Assembly: GCA_021299955.1 (NCBI GenBank)
Contig: JAJTFQ010000012.1
Span: 43,512 to 81,872, forward strand
From: Chitinophagaceae bacterium
GTDB lineage: Bacteria > Bacteroidota > Bacteroidia > Chitinophagales > Chitinophagaceae
Direction: 5' to 3'
DNA: 38,361 nt
Part shown: positions 19,958 to 30,003 of the stretch, piece after piece
Position numbering within the stretch: the stretch's first letter is position 1
How the letters are laid out: each line of letters begins with the position of its first letter
Made by a program: the position numbers and the translations under genes
Notes under the pieces: generated by a model
Seen by the model: the letters and a program-made list of their open reading frames with translations, nothing else
Told to the model about the DNA's origin: nothing
Databases searched by the model: none

Positions 19958-21868
19958 TCATCGGCCGAACTGCATCCCGAAACTCACCCATCGACCGGGC
20001 ATCCGCGCCCCCAGCAGATCACTGAAGGAACGATCGAAGAGATTGTAACTCTGCACGAACAGAGATGTCCGAAACTTCGGGATCTGATAGCGCACTTTCG
20101 CATTCGTCAGGAAATACACCCTGTCCAGCTGTGAAGAAATGGCCGATGCCGTTTGTGCATTTCGGCGCTTATAAAGGGTCTGCAGGGACAGATCGAACGG
20201 ACCCGCCGTCAACACCACCGTCGAATTGAACAAAAACCTGGCGTGGGAAGAGATATAGAACGACGGGGTCTTGTCCGCATCCTCCGATCTAAGCCAGAGC
20301 ATACCTGCCATTACCAACAACCGATTTCGTTCGCCAAACCTATGATCCAGCCGCATATCTAACTCAAACCCACTTGTCTGCACGGAGGAGAGATTCGTGG
20401 CCAACGCATAGGTCGCCCCCTGGACAAGATTGGATTTCCTGGGCATCTGCGCATAAGGTGTCGGCGTCCAGTCGATCAGATCGCGCTGATCCCGGCGAAA
20501 TAACGTGGCGGACATTTTGAACCACGATGCCACCCGATAGTCTGCGCCCGCTTCATGACTCCAGGATCGCTCTGTCCGCAGGTCCGGGTTGCCAATGCTG
20601 CCGCTGCTGACCACGCTCTTATTGTAATTATTATACCGCTCGGTAAAATCTGCATCCCGAATGCCCTTGCCGAACGAGGCCCGCAGCGTCACCCGGCCCG
20701 CCGTCCACGAGGCGTTCACCTGCGGAACCAGCACAGAACCATAGTTCCCGTCCCAGTCGTACCGAAGGCTCTCATTCAGATGCAGGCCGAAGGGCAGCCG
20801 GTGCGTGGCCACTATATATGCCGCCGCATGCGGCAGGTCATGATTGCCGCGATCATTCGATCGGATCCGCTTTTCGATAAACTGAACGCCCGTCGTGAAG
20901 GTTGTGCGATCTCCCGCCGGAACAACGGCATAAACCTGAGAAACGAATTGACGGGTCCTGTTCTGGTTCGGGATCACCGCCGGCCGGAAACTGTATACAT
21001 CCTCCAGCATCTTGAAAGCGGCATCCGCATGCAACGTGAAGCCCTTGAGACGTCCCGATACCTGCAACTGCTGCCAATAAGCGTCCACTTTCTCCCTCGC
21101 CGTATCGCTCGCAAAAGTGGTATAAAAGTTCTGGGCATTGAAATCACGGAGGTCCGCCGCCGTGCGGAAAGACATGCGCCAACGGTCATTGAACTGATGC
21201 CCGAGTGCTACCGACACCGAACGGTTATCGAAAAAACCCCGGGTACCCCGCAGCTGCTGGCCGTCGGCATGCTGCCGGAAAAGCCCCGCCGAAACACTGG
21301 TGCGCGCGCCGCGCATCCGCCACCAGGCATCCGCATTCAACAAGCCGTATTGGCCCGCCTCCCATCCCGCCGTCCACGCATGCTTCCGCTCCTGGTCGGC
21401 ATGACGTGCCGTCTTCGTCAGGATATTGATCACGCCCCCGATCGCATCCGACCCGTGGATCGAAGCAGCCGCTCCCTTCAGGATCTCGATCCGCTCGATC
21501 TCAGACAAATGCAGGGGGATGTATCCGTTGAAATGCCCGGTAAGCGGATCGTTCAAGCGAACACCATCGATCATCACCAGCACCTGTTGGAATGTGCCGC
21601 CCCGGATGATGATGTCGGCCTGCGAACCCTGTGGTCCGCGCTGCTGGACCTCCACGCCGGGTAGGTAGCGAAGCACCTCATCCACCGAGGTGACGGGCAG
21701 TTTACGCAACTCCGATCCCTGGATCGTCACCATATTTCTCCCCGTCTCACGCTCATGCTGGGCCTGCAGGGAAGAAGTGATCACGATGGTGTCGAGTGCA
21801 CGTTCCTGCGCCCTGGGAGTGATGGTGAAAAAAGACGCAATTAGTATGATTGATATATTACGAAACAT
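19958..21868 (-). CDS. TonB-dependent receptor (BtuB-like)
   Basis: Signal peptide, LDTIVITSSL (TonB box-like), plug domain VDEVLRYLPGVEVQQRGPQGSQADIIIRGGTFQQVLVMIDGVRLNDPLTGHFN, IERIEILKGAAASIHGSDAIGGVINILTK, C-terminal WVSFGMQFGR. Confidence 0.95.
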   Translation of the reverse strand: MFRNISIILIASFFTITPRAQERALDTIVITSSLQAQHERETGRNMVTIQGSELRKLPVTSVDEVLRYLPGVEVQQRGPQGSQADIIIRGGTFQQVLVMIDGVRLNDPLTGHFNGYIPLHLSEIERIEILKGAAASIHGSDAIGGVINILTKTARHADQERKHAWTAGWEAGQYGLLNADAWWRMRGARTSVSAGLFRQHADGQQLRGTRGFFDNRSVSVALGHQFNDRWRMSFRTAADLRDFNAQNFYTTFASDTAREKVDAYWQQLQVSGRLKGFTLHADAAFKMLEDVYSFRPAVIPNQNRTRQFVSQVYAVVPAGDRTTFTTGVQFIEKRIRSNDRGNHDLPHAAAYIVATHRLPFGLHLNESLRYDWDGNYGSVLVPQVNASWTAGRVTLRASFGKGIRDADFTERYNNYNKSVVSSGSIGNPDLRTERSWSHEAGADYRVASWFKMSATLFRRDQRDLIDWTPTPYAQMPRKSNLVQGATYALATNLSSVQTSGFELDMRLDHRFGERNRLLVMAGMLWLRSEDADKTPSFYISSHARFLFNSTVVLTAGPFDLSLQTLYKRRNAQTASAISSQLDRVYFLTNAKVRYQIPKFRTSLFVQSYNLFDRSFSDLLGARMPGRWVSFGMQFGR

Positions 21869-21915
21869 CACAATAATTTCCGCGAAGATAACGGCTGTCA
21901 AACTGCCGACTTTCG

Positions 21916-21949
21916 TTTGAATGCCTGATTTGACATTATGCTACCTTTG
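21916..21949 (+). promoter_or_regulatory. Bacteroidota-type sigma promoter (-33 TTTG / -7 TACCTTTG)
   Basis: TTTG (21916-21919), 22-nt spacer, TACCTTTG (21942-21949), an exact match to TAnnTTTG. The M24 ATG is at 21954. Confidence 0.6.
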
Positions 21950-21953
21950 CATC

Positions 21954-23213
21954 ATGTCGATCCACAGAAGAAAATTCCTCGGACTGGCCGCCCTCGGGAG
22001 CGGACTCATCAGCGCAACGAATCGCCTTGAATCCATGCCCGCCGCGATAGACAGGCTCCAGCCTTTGAAGGCACCCGTCGTACCCATTACCATAGACGAA
22101 CGCAAAGATCGCATCGCCCGGGCGCAGCAACTGATGGAAAAACTCCGGATCGACGCGATCTTCATGGAGGGAACTGCATCTTGTTTCTATTTCACGGGAA
22201 TGAGATGGGGCCAGAGCGAACGAACCTTCGGACTGCTCATTCCCTCAAAGGGAAAGATCGCTTACGTCTGTCCGAAATTCGAGGAAGACAGGGCCCGTGA
22301 ACTGATCAATCCGGCCTTTGGTGATGAAGTCAGATGCTGGGAGGAAGAACAAAGCCCCTTTGAATTGATCCGGAACATCGTGCGCGACCGCGGCATCCGA
22401 TTCCGCAGGATCGGCATCGAGGAACGCGTCCGCTTTTTCATAGCCGATGGCATACGTAAAGTCAGTCCGGGCTTCGACATCACCGACGCCACACCCGTGA
22501 CCGCCGGACTGCGCATGCACAAAAGCCCGGCAGAGATCGCCCTCATGCAATACGCCAGCGATGTGACCATCGAAGCCTACAAGGCCGCATTCGCCACCGT
22601 GCGCGATGGCATGTCTCAATCCGAGTTCAGCGCCAACCTCTCTGCCGCTTTCCGAAAACTTGGCTACACCGGCGGTGCCTTGATCTGTGTCGGGAAATTC
22701 TCCGCCATGCCCCACGGCAGCATCAAGCCGCAGATCATTCGCGAGGGAGATGTGCTGCTAGTTGACGGTGGCACCAGCGTCGAGGGATATGCCTCCGATA
22801 TCACCCGAACCATCGTGGTAGGTAAAGCCTCCCAACGTCAGCGGGATGTCTGGAACCTGGAAAAGGAAGCCCAGGATGCCGCGTTCAACGCCATAAAGGT
22901 GGGCGCCACCTGCGAATCCGTGGACGCAGCCGCCCGCGCCGTGATCGAAAAGGCAGGCTTCGCGAAAAACTACGGACTGCCCGGACTGCCCCACAGGACC
23001 GGCCACGGTATCGGACTTGAAGGACACGAATGGACCAACTTCGTGAAAGGAAACAAGACACTGATCGCTCCGGGCATGTGCTTCAGCGACGAACCCACCA
23101 TCGCCATTCCGGGAGAATTCGGCATCCGCCTGGAAGATTGTCTTTATGTGACTGAATCAGGACCAATATTCTTCTCCAAACAAAGCGTGTCCATCGATCA
23201 GCCCTTCGGCTAA
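21954..23213 (+). CDS. M24 family (Xaa-Pro type) metallopeptidase, Tat-exported
   Basis: Twin-arginine leader MSIHRRKFLGLAALGSGLISA. M24 metal-ligand motifs LLVDGGTSVEGYASDITRT, HRTGHGIGLEGHE, DEPTIAIPGEFGIRLEDCLYVTE. Confidence 0.93.
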   Translation: MSIHRRKFLGLAALGSGLISATNRLESMPAAIDRLQPLKAPVVPITIDERKDRIARAQQLMEKLRIDAIFMEGTASCFYFTGMRWGQSERTFGLLIPSKGKIAYVCPKFEEDRARELINPAFGDEVRCWEEEQSPFELIRNIVRDRGIRFRRIGIEERVRFFIADGIRKVSPGFDITDATPVTAGLRMHKSPAEIALMQYASDVTIEAYKAAFATVRDGMSQSEFSANLSAAFRKLGYTGGALICVGKFSAMPHGSIKPQIIREGDVLLVDGGTSVEGYASDITRTIVVGKASQRQRDVWNLEKEAQDAAFNAIKVGATCESVDAAARAVIEKAGFAKNYGLPGLPHRTGHGIGLEGHEWTNFVKGNKTLIAPGMCFSDEPTIAIPGEFGIRLEDCLYVTESGPIFFSKQSVSIDQPFG

Positions 23214-23219
23214 GGATAC

Positions 23220-24296
23220 TTACTCATCCCGATAAAGCGCGGCAATGCGTTCCGCCAAACGACGCGGTTGCCCTTCGTTGCGATTGGTCAGGACAACGAT
23301 CATCATCTTCCGATCAGGATAGACGAGGATGTGATTCCTGAATCCCATCGTACTGCCATCATGATGAGGATATGAAGGACCGGCAGGATTATCCAGGTGC
23401 CAGCCATATCCATAATCTATCTGCTGACCGTCATTCAGCAAGGCCTTCGACCAGGCCTGCCGCTGCAGGGAATCAGGTATCAGTCGATGATGCCAGAGGG
23501 CAGACACCCAGGTCGCGAGTTCACCCGGATTGGAATAAATGCCACCATCACCCAGGACGGCACTGGTCTGACTTTGATCGGTTTTGATCCATCCTTCAGC
23601 CTTCCTTGAATGTCCGTAGGCCCGGTGATGGACAGAAGAGATCCCTTCCTCAAATGCCACGGTCGTCCGCATGCCCAAGGGTCGAAAGATGCTGTCGCGC
23701 AGCACATCCGCAAATCTGGCACCCGTCACGCGCTCTGTGATAAGCGCCAGCAGTGCATAGCCCGTGTTACTATATTGATACTTCGTACCGGGCGCGAAAT
23801 ACAAACTGTCCGTCGACTTCATGAGCGACAAGCAATCCGAATCATGCACCTGACGCATCAATGTATCCCGTATCAGATCCTCATAATCCACCAGACCCGA
23901 GGTATGCGTAAGCAAATGCCGGATACGAATATCCCGGCCATATTCAGGAAAGTCCGGAAAGAACCGACGGATGGTATCCTCCAGCGACAACTTACCGGCC
24001 TCCTTCAACATCAGGGTGGTCATGGCCGTGAACTGCTTGGTCACGGATGCCAGCCTGAAATTGTGCCCGGTCGTTAGTAACTCCCCGGTCGTGACATCTG
24101 CCAGTCCATAGGCACGGGAAAACAGGATCGTATCATCCCGCATCACCAGCACGGAAGCACCGGGACCCGACGGGTCAGCATAGTCGGACATGATATCATC
24201 GATCATAGTGGATCTGTTGTGTTCGGAACAGGAGATCAAACCCTGGATCACCAAAAACCATGTGATGAAAAGACCTGAATGCCTGAAATATGACAT
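23220..24296 (-). CDS. Serine hydrolase, beta-lactamase (class C/PBP-like) family, lipoprotein
   Basis: Lipobox-like VIQGLISC, SxxK (LASVTKQFT), YSN (YQYSNTGY), HDG (HHDGSTMGFR). Confidence 0.92.
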   Translation of the reverse strand: MSYFRHSGLFITWFLVIQGLISCSEHNRSTMIDDIMSDYADPSGPGASVLVMRDDTILFSRAYGLADVTTGELLTTGHNFRLASVTKQFTAMTTLMLKEAGKLSLEDTIRRFFPDFPEYGRDIRIRHLLTHTSGLVDYEDLIRDTLMRQVHDSDCLSLMKSTDSLYFAPGTKYQYSNTGYALLALITERVTGARFADVLRDSIFRPLGMRTTVAFEEGISSVHHRAYGHSRKAEGWIKTDQSQTSAVLGDGGIYSNPGELATWVSALWHHRLIPDSLQRQAWSKALLNDGQQIDYGYGWHLDNPAGPSYPHHDGSTMGFRNHILVYPDRKMMIVVLTNRNEGQPRRLAERIAALYRDE

Positions 24297-24390
24297 CGGC
24301 GTAAGGTTTGACAGGTAAAAAGTAGAAGGTCAACAAGAACAAAATACAGAAAAGACGGCTGAGTTGCATCGCCAACATATCCTGTAGATG

Positions 24391-24419
24391 AAAAAGGGCC
24401 GGAATATCGTCCGACCCTT
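24391..24419 (-). terminator. Rho-independent terminator downstream of the pectate lyase/esterase gene
   Basis: Minus strand AAGGGTCGGA-CGATAT-TCCGGCCCTT followed by TTT; 10-bp stem with one G-U pair, just after the stop at 24426. Confidence 0.75.
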
Positions 24420-24425
24420 CACCAC

Positions 24426-27400
24426 TCATTCTGCCAGAATGAACGGGATGATCACCCGTTCGTCCCGTCGTTGATAAGACAATACATACTGGCCATTCGG
24501 AAGAACCGGCAGTCCTACACGGGTATCCGTCATTTGCGGACGAACCGATTGTTCAGATACTTTCATGCCCTGAACATTGTAAATAAGGATGCGCGTGTCG
24601 TTCAGGCTGCGCGGATGTTTCAGCCAGAGGTGATCCCGCGCCGGATTTGGAAACAGTCCGAAACCTAGCGGCATCACGGTGGTGCGGATCGATGTAGCAC
24701 CGTCCTGGATCGACTGACCCTTAGTAATCACATCCTTCAGCATGGCATACCTGCCTGCACTCGTGCTGCCGCAACTGTAATACAATCGGACGGTAAGGGT
24801 CTGACCATTCAACACCTGCATGCCGGCAGAACCATTCAACGGAATGCGAAGATTAACGGATGGACCATTATTATCCTGGATCAATACCTTGGGAGAGGCA
24901 AAAGTATAGCCCGTCACCTCCGAAGAATCCGAAGCGAAACCGGACAACGAATACACCACCGCCAGTTTGGTGTTACTGCTGCTGGCATAGAAGGCAGTGT
25001 TCAGGATCATACTATCGATGCGCGCCCTGTAGCCGGTCGGCCGGTATATCCGCCACCGTCGTACCATTCGACACGGCCAATCTGCCCATCGCCGGCTGCG
25101 TCGCTGCCATACCGGTCGCGCGGATCGAACCGCTGTCTTCTGCGTTTCGGGTGAGCGGCCAGTGAAGGAGAACATTGGAAACGGGCAATGCCTCCGCTTG
25201 TATCCGCCCCTGCAGCGCCGTGCGGACAGTGTCCGCCAGATACGCGCTATGCACAATGTTTACGGGATAAGTACCAACCGTGCTGCCGTTCAGCCGCACC
25301 CACAGTGTTTTAGCGGCCACCGTACCTGAAACTGGTTTGAAACCCAGTACACGACCATTCCCGATCCAGGTAGATCCAGCATCTGCCGAGAGTTCATAAG
25401 GAGCCGGCACAGACACCTGGATGCTGTCGATGATGTTGAGGCCTGAAACCGTGTACGACTGAACGCCGGAGGGCTGCCCGATCCCCTGCAGAAAATCATT
25501 AAAGGCAGATGATACATTGATGACCGGCTTGCTGGACACCGTCGCCGTGTCTGAAGTGGTGGAAAGATAGCCGGATTTCGACATCCGCACGAGGTAATAA
25601 TGGGTCGATCCGGCGGTTGGAGCATTATCAACATAACTGAAATTGCAGGCAGAATCCTCCACGCTCGTCTGCGTATCGATCAATGTAAAGGTCTGTCTGT
25701 CGGAACTCCGGTATAATTCACAGCGCACGCCGGACATCGGCCAGGTCAGGTTCCAAGTCACATTTACCGACGAGGAAGTGGCCGTCGGCCTGCGCGCCAG
25801 CACATTGGAAGCCGACAACTCAGGCACAAATACCGATCGCAGCTCCGGCCAGACCTGGAAGGGATCCCAGGCAGCCTTGGCAGGTATGTCAGCATTCATG
25901 AATACCGTGTCATTGTGATAATACTTCAATGCCTCAGCAGCCGTCAGCTGTCGACTCCAGCCTACCCTGCCGCTCACATCCTTGACAGCACCATTGTGGT
26001 TACGGGTATTGTATTCCGCATAGGTGATAAATGAAGTGTTCGTTCCCGCATCCCAGGTACTCCAGCCCTCCGGCTTGATCGAAGCACCCATTCTGCTGTT
26101 CAGGAACACCGTCTTGTTGCGGGATTTGGACGCATCCGCTGTGCCGGCATCGTTCTGCCAGGGACGGCCCAGGGTGTAGAGGGTAGTACCCCGGTTCTGC
26201 GTGAGACGGCAGTCCCTGAATACATAACCATAGGCGGATTCCACCTTAGTATTGGTCGCCGTCACATACCCGCCGGAGCCGTTGTCAAGCCGCGTACGCG
26301 GATAGATCACACAGGTATCAAAGATGATCGTCGAAGACCCAAAAATGAAATCCGTGTTCCCGTCGATGTAACTATTCTTTATATAGACCCGCGTACCCTT
26401 CACATTACCTCCATAATATGTGTCCTGCCCGCTGTTCATACGGCAGTTGTAAAAGACGACCCGGTCTGATGTCGTGTACACCGCCACCGCCTGAGGACCA
26501 TCTCCGGGAGCCGGCACCACCGCATTCGCATTGATGCCGTATCCCGTCGCATTTTCGATCGACAGATTCATCAACATTACATCCGGAGCGTTGATGATCA
26601 GCGTGCCGCAGGTCGATGTACCGAAAGTGCCACCAGCAGGGTTCGCCTTGCCCGAATAATTATCATATGACAGGATGGTCTCCGCCATGCTTTCGCCCAT
26701 CAACTGGATGAAAGGCTTGTTGGACGGGATGATGACCGCCTCCACATATTTGCCCTTTTTGATGAAGATCCGCCAGGCAGTGGTCCGGCTGGCAGGTGCA
26801 GCATTAATGGCCGCCTGGATGCTGTTGTACTGACCCGATCCATCCTTGGCCACCAATACATCATATGCAGGCGTTACCACAGGCACGGATGCCGTACCCG
26901 TCAGGGATTGCGCAACGGCAGCAGCAAGGCCACCTCCCGTAACGGACAAATTGCCGGAATAACTACCCGAAGCGGATGCATTCAAACGCACCGAAACCTC
27001 CTGCTGAACAGAGCCACCGGCAGGCGTCAGGGTCAACGAAGCAGACCAGTTGATCCCGTCCGAAGACAACTGAAAGCCTGCAGGTATCGTCACTGTCAGA
27101 TTGCCCGTGAGCTGCGCCCCGATGATCGTGCATTTCTGCACCGCCGAGGGTGTCCCGATCGTCTGGCTGAAAGCCGAAAAGCTTCCGCTCAATTGGACCG
27201 TCGGGGCAGTAGTGCTGCCCGTGGCGGCAGACCGGCTGCTCACGTTGGAATAATTGAAGGCCTTGTCCGCCACGAACACATGGTAATGATAAGTAGTACC
27301 CGCCACCACCGTGTTGTCTGTGAAACTTGTTTCCGTTCCGGCATACATCACCTGATGACCGACGCCCATCAGATTACCGGCGATATAGACCCCCTTTTGA

Positions 27401-29907
27401 TTGGGTGTCGGAGCAGTAGATGATGTACTGCGCACAATGACATACCCGCCGTTGTCAATACCGCCCGATGGCGCTGACCACGACAGGGTGATGGAATTCG
27501 CAGTTGAAACAGAGGTCAATCCCTGCACAGTACCCGCTGCCGTGTTATCCGCCGTCGTCCCGGGATATGAAACAAAGTCATCTATTTGAAAGAAAGGCGC
27601 CTGCGGATTCGTCACCCGCAACCCCAGAAAAGTGCTGGTGGGCGAGGAATTCGTCGTTTTTAGCGTACCCGTGAACAACTGCCACTCAGCCGGTGTCGTG
27701 GCATCCAGCGTAACTTTAGCGGACAGGGTGGAATTGCTTCCGCCCAGCGAAGCCAGCACCGTTGACCATCCATACAGATCCGTGGCCGCCGTCAGGGTGC
27801 CCGCCGGCTTGTACCAGAACTGGATGACATAATCAGTGTTCTGTGACAGTGAAGGATTAGCCAGCACCGGAGAAAAGACATACTTGTTGCTGGTACTCGC
27901 CTGTTTGTAGAGCAAGGCCCGGTCTCCCGTTCGGGCAGAACCGGAGGTGATATCCCAGGAAGCGGAAACCTCCCAGTCTGTGGTAGAAGTATGCGCACTC
28001 ACCGACGAATAACTGCCCGTCGTCTGACGTTCAAACCCTCCATCCAGGTTCGAAAAATACCCGATAGCATTGAATTGCGTCGCCAATCCGGTGACGGCAA
28101 TCGACAAGGCCGCGGCCCCGGTACTCGTTCCGGAAATATTGCCGGAATAACTGCCCGCCACCGAAGCATTCAAACGTACGTAAACTATGGTGGAAGCGAT
28201 ATTTCCTCCGGAATGATTGATCGTCAGACTATTGGACCAGTTACTGTTATCCCTGGACAGCTCGAAGGAAGCGGGAGACGTTAGCAGCAGAGCCGCCGTC
28301 AGATTAGAAGCAGATACAGTAAACGACTGGGCCACAGCAGGTGTACCGACCGTTTGAGCAAAAGCCGTCAGAGATGCGGCATGAAAGATGGCTGGTGTAT
28401 TGCTTTGCGACCCCGTGACAATGGAATTTAGATAATTTTCAAGGTTCGTGTAACCATTTGCTGCAAACTGCCCCCGGTCCGCCGGATTATTGGGATTCAA
28501 CCCATTGGATGATTCCCAGGCGTCCGGCATGCCGTCCTTGTCGGTGTCAGCCGGAGCGGCCGTCGTACTCAATGTCGGCCAGGCATTTACGGTTGCCGCA
28601 AAGGCCGTTCCATGCGGATAGCCACCCTGAACATCGATCAGCCTCCCCGTTCGATTACGTACGTCGCCAATGACCCGGGCATCCAGCGTATCCCTGCGCA
28701 GACTCGCACCCGCCTGATCCAGCACCAGCTGGTAGGCTTCCAGTGCGCTGTGTGTGATCACCGGGGCGATGGAATGCTCCGTTGCCGACTTTGCCTGCGT
28801 GGTATCCGCCTGTGTGGCACCGCTCATGGATACACCCAACCAGTTATTGGCAGTGATCGATGAATATCCATCGACATAATTGCCTGACAACCAAAATTTT
28901 CCATAAGGTATAGGGCTGGTACCCGTTGTCTGTCCAGGCTGAACGATCATCCCCCGCACCGGAATGGACACGGAATTGCCGGTGGAGGTAGATGGGCCAT
29001 ACTTGTAGTAGTTGTTCACGAGATTGTAGTTCCCGCCATCGCCGCCATTGGTACTGTAACTGCCCCAGTTATACACGACATTGTTACGGAAGTCGGCATT
29101 CTCCACCCCAATTGTGGCAGGCGTGTAGGTGCTGATGCCCGCGAATCGCGGGTTTCGTCCCTTGGCATGTGCAATGAGGTTATGATGAAAAGAACCTCGT
29201 TTAGCACCCCAGATACCTCCATATCCATGTTCCTGAAAATCAGTGCCACCCTCGAAATGATAAGAGTAATTGAGCGGCTCCGAAATGATGTTCCATTGCA
29301 ACGTGACACTATCGCCCCGATAGATGGTCAGCGCCTCGTCACTGCTCCAGCCGACCGAACAATGGTCAATGATAATGTTGTTGCCCCCAAGATTCCCGAA
29401 AGCGTCATCTCCACCACTGGTTTCCAACGGCATGCAAGCGGCAGAAAAAGGCGGCGTGGGCACCCCGCAATTCACCGGGGTAGTTTTCAACTGATTCCGA
29501 TCACCCATCCGGATACGGATGTAACGGACAATCACATTGTCGCCGCTGATAGACACCGGATGATCAGCAAGACAAATACCATCCCCCGGCGCCGTCTGGC
29601 CTGCAATCGTTGTATTGCCCCGGATCGTCAGCTTCGACGTGAGGCGGATCGTCCCGGATACCCGAAAAACGATCGTTCGATAGGTCGCAGGCTGCGTCAG
29701 GGCATACCTTAAACTTCCGGGATTGGTGTCGTCATTCAGATTAGTTACCTCAAAAACCGTGGTGGGAGCAGTAGACGTTCCACGACCGCCGCTGGAAAAC
29801 CTACCCGCCCCCTCAGCACCTGGAAAAGCGATCTGCTGTGATCTCGCCGTCGGCAAAATGAAAGCGGAAAAAAACAACAATGCGGCACTTAATGTCTTGA
29901 TATTCAT
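24426..29907 (-). CDS. Multidomain secreted pectate lyase (PL1-like) + pectinesterase (CE8-like) with T9SS-like C-terminal sorting domain; frame broken near 25030-25055
   Basis: N-terminal signal peptide (MNIKTLSAALLFFSAFILPTARSQ) then IAFPGAEGAGRFSSGGRG...IIVDHCSVGWSSDE-type pectate lyase, then adhesin-like repeats and Fn3, then pectinesterase (DVLVAKDGSGQYNSIQAAINAAP, NSGQDTYYGG, YIDGNTDFIFGSSTIIFDTC). The other frame (24426-25256) supplies LNTAFYASSSNTKLAVVYSLSGF and the T9SS-like tail FGLFPNPARDHLWLKHP...NGQYVLSY. The composite length is not a multiple of 3. Confidence 0.8.
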
Positions 29908-29941
29908 GGAATGATATGTTCTAATGAACAATATGTCGATC

Positions 29942-29977
29942 AAAAAAAACCCCGTAACCCGATCAGGAGTTACGGGG
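29942..29977 (-). terminator. Rho-independent terminator between the DUF5123-like gene and the pectate lyase/esterase gene
   Basis: Minus strand CCCCGTAAC-TCCTGATCGG-GTTACGGGG followed by TTTTTTTT; 9-bp perfect stem. Confidence 0.85.
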
Positions 29978-30003
29978 CTCACCCTGTCATTTAACAAAGA
30001 GAA

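Noticed and set aside
20555-21664. 369-aa plus-strand ORF opposite the TonB receptor
   Set aside because: It lies wholly antisense to a well-supported TonB receptor and has an Arg/Pro/His-rich, non-domain-like composition. It is a shadow ORF from codon bias.
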